Part shown: positions 61,802 through 64,000 of the stretch, piece by piece
Position numbering within the stretch: position 1 is the stretch's first letter
How the letters are laid out: each line of letters starts with the position of its first letter
Assembly: GCF_026340465.1 (NCBI RefSeq)
Contig: NZ_JAPEPC010000001.1
Span: forward strand, 7,269,501 to 7,333,500
DNA: 64,000 nucleotides
DNA from: Streptomyces sp. NBC_01306
GTDB taxonomy: Bacteria; Actinomycetota; Actinomycetes; Streptomycetales; Streptomycetaceae
Reading direction: 5' to 3'
The notes under the pieces: model-generated
Seen by the model: only the letters and a program-made list of their open reading frames with translations
Told to the model about the DNA's origin: nothing
Databases searched by the model: none
Translations under genes and position numbers: made by a program

Positions 61802-62584
61802 ATGCTCACGGCCAGTGAACGGCAGACCGCCGCGGACGCGCTCGGCGCGGCCGAGCGCGACCGGCGGCCCATCGCCCCGCTGACCGAGCTGTTCCCGGGA
61901 ATCGGCACCGAGGACGCCTACGAGATCCAGCTGCTCGGTATCGGCCGCAGGGTCGCCGGCGGGGCCGCCGTGCACGGTCACAAGGTCGGTCTCTCCTCGC
62001 CCGTCATGCAGCGCATGATGGGCGTCGACGAGCCCGACTACGGCCACCTCCTGGACGACATGAGGCTGTCCGAGGACCGGCCGGTCCCCGTCGGCCGCTA
62101 CTGTGCGCCGCGTATCGAGGTCGAGGTCGGCTTCGTCCTGGGCGACGACCTGCCCGGCGAGGGCTGCACCACGGCGGACGTACTCGCCGCCACCGAACGC
62201 GTCGTCCCCGCGATCGAGCTGATCGACAGCCGGATCGCCGACTGGCGCATCTCCATCGCCGACACCGTCGCCGACAACGCCTCGTCCGCCGGATACGTCA
62301 CCGGCGACGGCCGCGACCCGCGCGAACTGGACCTCAAGGCCATCGACGCCGTACTGCGCTGTGGCCCCGAGCAGATCGCCGCGGGCCGCAGCGACGCCGT
62401 ACTCGGCGACCCCGCCGCCTCCGTCGCCTGGCTGGCCCGCACCGTGGCCCGCTTCGGCGTCCCGCTGAAGAAGGGCCATCTGGTGCTGCCGGGGTCCTGC
62501 ACCAGGGCCGTCGACGTCGAGGCAGGCCAGACCTACACCGCCGATTTCACCGGGCTCGGCCCGGTCTCGCTCTCCTTCATCTGA
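61802..62584 (+). CDS. 2-hydroxypenta-2,4-dienoate hydratase
   Basis: 260 residues from ATG 61802, after GGAGGACC. MhpD/HsaE family enzyme that adds water to 2-hydroxypentadienoate to give 4-hydroxy-2-oxovalerate in meta-cleavage pathways. Family motifs: GHKVGLSSPVMQRMMGVDEPDYGHL, RIEVEVGFVLGDDLP (metal ligands Glu-x-Glu), PAIELIDSR, and LKKGHLVLPGSCT. It is first of a three-gene set followed by the dehydrogenase and aldolase of the same pathway, in the usual order. Decarboxylase relatives (4-oxalocrotonate decarboxylase) share the fold but the operon favours the hydratase. Confidence 0.92.
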   Translation: MLTASERQTAADALGAAERDRRPIAPLTELFPGIGTEDAYEIQLLGIGRRVAGGAAVHGHKVGLSSPVMQRMMGVDEPDYGHLLDDMRLSEDRPVPVGRYCAPRIEVEVGFVLGDDLPGEGCTTADVLAATERVVPAIELIDSRIADWRISIADTVADNASSAGYVTGDGRDPRELDLKAIDAVLRCGPEQIAAGRSDAVLGDPAASVAWLARTVARFGVPLKKGHLVLPGSCTRAVDVEAGQTYTADFTGLGPVSLSFI

Positions 62585-62591
62585 GGTGATG

Positions 62592-63503
62592 ATGACCAAC
62601 AGGACCAAGGCGACCGCCGCCATCGTCGGCTCCGGCAACATCGGGACCGACCTGATGTACAAACTCCAGCGGTCCCCGTACATCGAGCCCCGCTGGATGA
62701 TCGGTGTCGATCCGGCCAGCGAGGGGCTCGCCCGTGCCCGCGCCGCCGGGATCGAGGCCAGCCCCGACGGAGTCGGAGCGCTGCTCGACGGGGACGAGCG
62801 GCCCGACCTCGTCTTCGAGGCGACCTCCGCCGCCGTGCACCGGGCCAACGCCCCGCGCTATGCCGAACTCGGCATCCGCGCCATCGACCTCACCCCGGCC
62901 GCGGTCGGCCCGGCCGTCGTACCGCCCGCGAACCTGCGCGCCCATCTCGACCAGCCGAACGTCAACATGATCACGTGCGGCGGCCAGGCCACCATCCCCA
63001 TGGTGTACGCCGTCTCGCGGATCGTCCCCGTCCGGTACGCCGAGATCGTGGCGTCCGTGTCCTCCGTATCGGCAGGACCGGGGACCCGCGCCAACATCGA
63101 CGAGTTCACCCGGACCACCGCCCGTGGAATCGAGGACATCGGCGGCGCGGACCACGGCAAGGCCATCATCATCCTGAACCCGGCCGACCCGCCCGTGATG
63201 ATGCGCGACACCGTCTTCTGCGCCATCCCCGAGGACGCCGACCGCGACGCCATCGCTCTCTCCATCAAGCAGGTCGCCGAGGACGTCGCCTCGTACGTGC
63301 CGGGCTACCGGCTGCGCTCCGAGCCGCAGTTCGACGACCCCACCCCGGAGAGCGGCGGCATGGCCCGCGTCGCGGTCTTCCTGGAGGTGGAGGGCGCGGG
63401 CGACTATCTCCCGCCGTACGCCGGAAACCTCGACATCATGACCGCCGCCGCCACCAAGGTCGGCGAGGAGTTCGCCAAGGCGCTCCTCGCCCCCGGCCTC
63501 TGA
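62592..63503 (+). CDS. Acetaldehyde dehydrogenase (acylating), pathway partner of the aldolase
   Basis: About 303 residues. ATG 62592 is favoured by the GAGG just ahead; in-frame GTG 62586 and ATG 62589 are alternatives. It converts acetaldehyde (or propionaldehyde in steroid pathways), NAD and CoA to acyl-CoA. Motifs: AIVGSGNIGTDLMYKL (Rossmann loop), VFEATSAAVHRANA, NMITCGGQATIPMVYA with the catalytic Cys, and SVSSVSAGPGTRANIDEFTRTT. Length matches MhpF/HsaG. It normally forms a channelling complex with the aldolase encoded next. Confidence 0.94.
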   Translation: MTNRTKATAAIVGSGNIGTDLMYKLQRSPYIEPRWMIGVDPASEGLARARAAGIEASPDGVGALLDGDERPDLVFEATSAAVHRANAPRYAELGIRAIDLTPAAVGPAVVPPANLRAHLDQPNVNMITCGGQATIPMVYAVSRIVPVRYAEIVASVSSVSAGPGTRANIDEFTRTTARGIEDIGGADHGKAIIILNPADPPVMMRDTVFCAIPEDADRDAIALSIKQVAEDVASYVPGYRLRSEPQFDDPTPESGGMARVAVFLEVEGAGDYLPPYAGNLDIMTAAATKVGEEFAKALLAPGL

Positions 63504-63513
63504 GGAGTACCAG

Positions 63514-64000
63514 ATGCCCTACTCGGACACGCTCGACATCCGCGTCACCGACTCCTCCCTGCGTGACGGATCGCATGCCATGCGCCACCAGTTCACCGTG
63601 GAGCACGTACGGTCGATCGTCACCGCACTCGACGGCGCCGGGGTCCCGGTCATCGAGGTCACGCACGGCGACGGACTCGGCGGATCGTCCTTCAACTACG
63701 GCTTCTCCAACACCCCCGAACAGGACCTCATCAAGACCGCGGTGGAGACGGCGAAGCAGGCCCGCATCGCCTTCCTGATGCTTCCCGGGCTCGGCGTCAA
63801 GGACGACATCCGCGCCGCCCACGGCAACGGCGCCGCCATCTGCCGCATCGCCACGCACTGCACCGAGGCGGACATCTCCATCCAGCACTTCGGGCTGGCC
63901 CGCGAGATGGGCCTGGAGACCGTCGGGTTCCTGATGATGGCGCACTCCACCACCCCCGAGGCACTGGCCAGGCAGGGCCGCATCATGGCCGACGCGGGCT
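63514..64000 (+). CDS. 4-hydroxy-2-oxovalerate aldolase, 3' end outside window
   Basis: First 162 residues of a TIM-barrel pyruvate aldolase (MhpE/HsaF family; about 340 residues when complete). The ATG at 63514 follows GAGGAG. Motifs: VTDSSLRDGSHAMRHQFT (substrate Arg and metal Asp), PVIEVTHGDGLGGSSFNYGF, and the LLPG-type LMLPGLGVKDDIRAA. It splits 4-hydroxy-2-oxoacid into pyruvate and an aldehyde, handed to the dehydrogenase encoded 10 bp upstream. The frame remains open to the window end. Confidence 0.93.
   Translation, partial: MPYSDTLDIRVTDSSLRDGSHAMRHQFTVEHVRSIVTALDGAGVPVIEVTHGDGLGGSSFNYGFSNTPEQDLIKTAVETAKQARIAFLMLPGLGVKDDIRAAHGNGAAICRIATHCTEADISIQHFGLAREMGLETVGFLMMAHSTTPEALARQGRIMADAG

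Overview
The window is high-GC DNA with the codon bias, GTG/TTG starts and gene families of a Streptomyces or close relative: a CYP157-like P450 tail, MbtH, many twin-arginine or lipoprotein exports, TetR/PadR regulators. No rRNA, tRNA, insertion sequence or CRISPR array was seen. Gene functions are read from motifs by eye; no database search was run.

Layout. (1) 1-1.5 kb: the end of a CYP157-like P450 and a ruined CYP154-like P450, the pair usually found at the end of 'conservon' operons. (2) 1.6-5.8 kb: a secreted adenosine deaminase, then on the minus strand an MFS transporter coupled by ATGA overlap to an M28 aminopeptidase. (3) 5.8-6.6 kb: an AT-richer, gene-free stretch with an inverted repeat and a five-copy degenerate tandem repeat. 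(4) 6.6-31.9 kb: a one-strand lipopeptide assembly line: mbtH, type II thioesterase, FAAL-ACP-C-A-T-C-A-T, KS-AT-T-C-A-T-C, a SyrP/TauD-type dioxygenase, and degenerate C-A-T-C-A-T-TE. (5) 32-43.8 kb: mainly secreted or carbohydrate-related genes (FN3 lipoprotein, lyase-like jelly roll, CsbD, S33 hydrolase, transglycosylase, cyclic-nucleotide-binding protein, ribulokinase, beta-helix protein, GH89). (6) 43.9-51.8 kb: TetR/SDR pair, VOC protein, S53 peptidase, PIG-L deacetylase, and a TetR/P450/ferredoxin unit. (7) 51.9-64 kb: a catabolic region with alpha/beta hydrolase, SDR, luciferase-like monooxygenase, PadR, flavin reductase, acyl-CoA ligase, two acyl-CoA dehydrogenases, a phosphatase lipoprotein, and the meta-cleavage lower pathway (hydratase, acetaldehyde dehydrogenase, aldolase cut by the window end).

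How the NRPS genes fit. A fatty acid is adenylated by the FAAL and passed to the adjacent ACP. It is then extended by two amino acids (code of the first resembles Ala), by one malonyl unit without reduction, by a Thr/Ser-like residue, by a residue whose pocket resembles histidine, and by a Ser-like residue, and released by the TE. The dioxygenase gene sits between the C domain that serves the His-like module and a catalytically dead C-like domain in front of the His-like A domain. This matches the known logic of trans-acting beta-hydroxylases that dock on an 'interface' domain, so a beta-hydroxyhistidine-containing acyl ketide-peptide is the main prediction. It is the most interesting system in the window.

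Regulatory signals stand out at three divergent promoters (44706-44720, 50310-50329, 54725-54745), each with a clean inverted repeat next to a TetR or PadR gene. Three degenerate direct-repeat arrays (6334-6439, 37280-37450, 61590-61725) lie in intergenic DNA and are unexplained.
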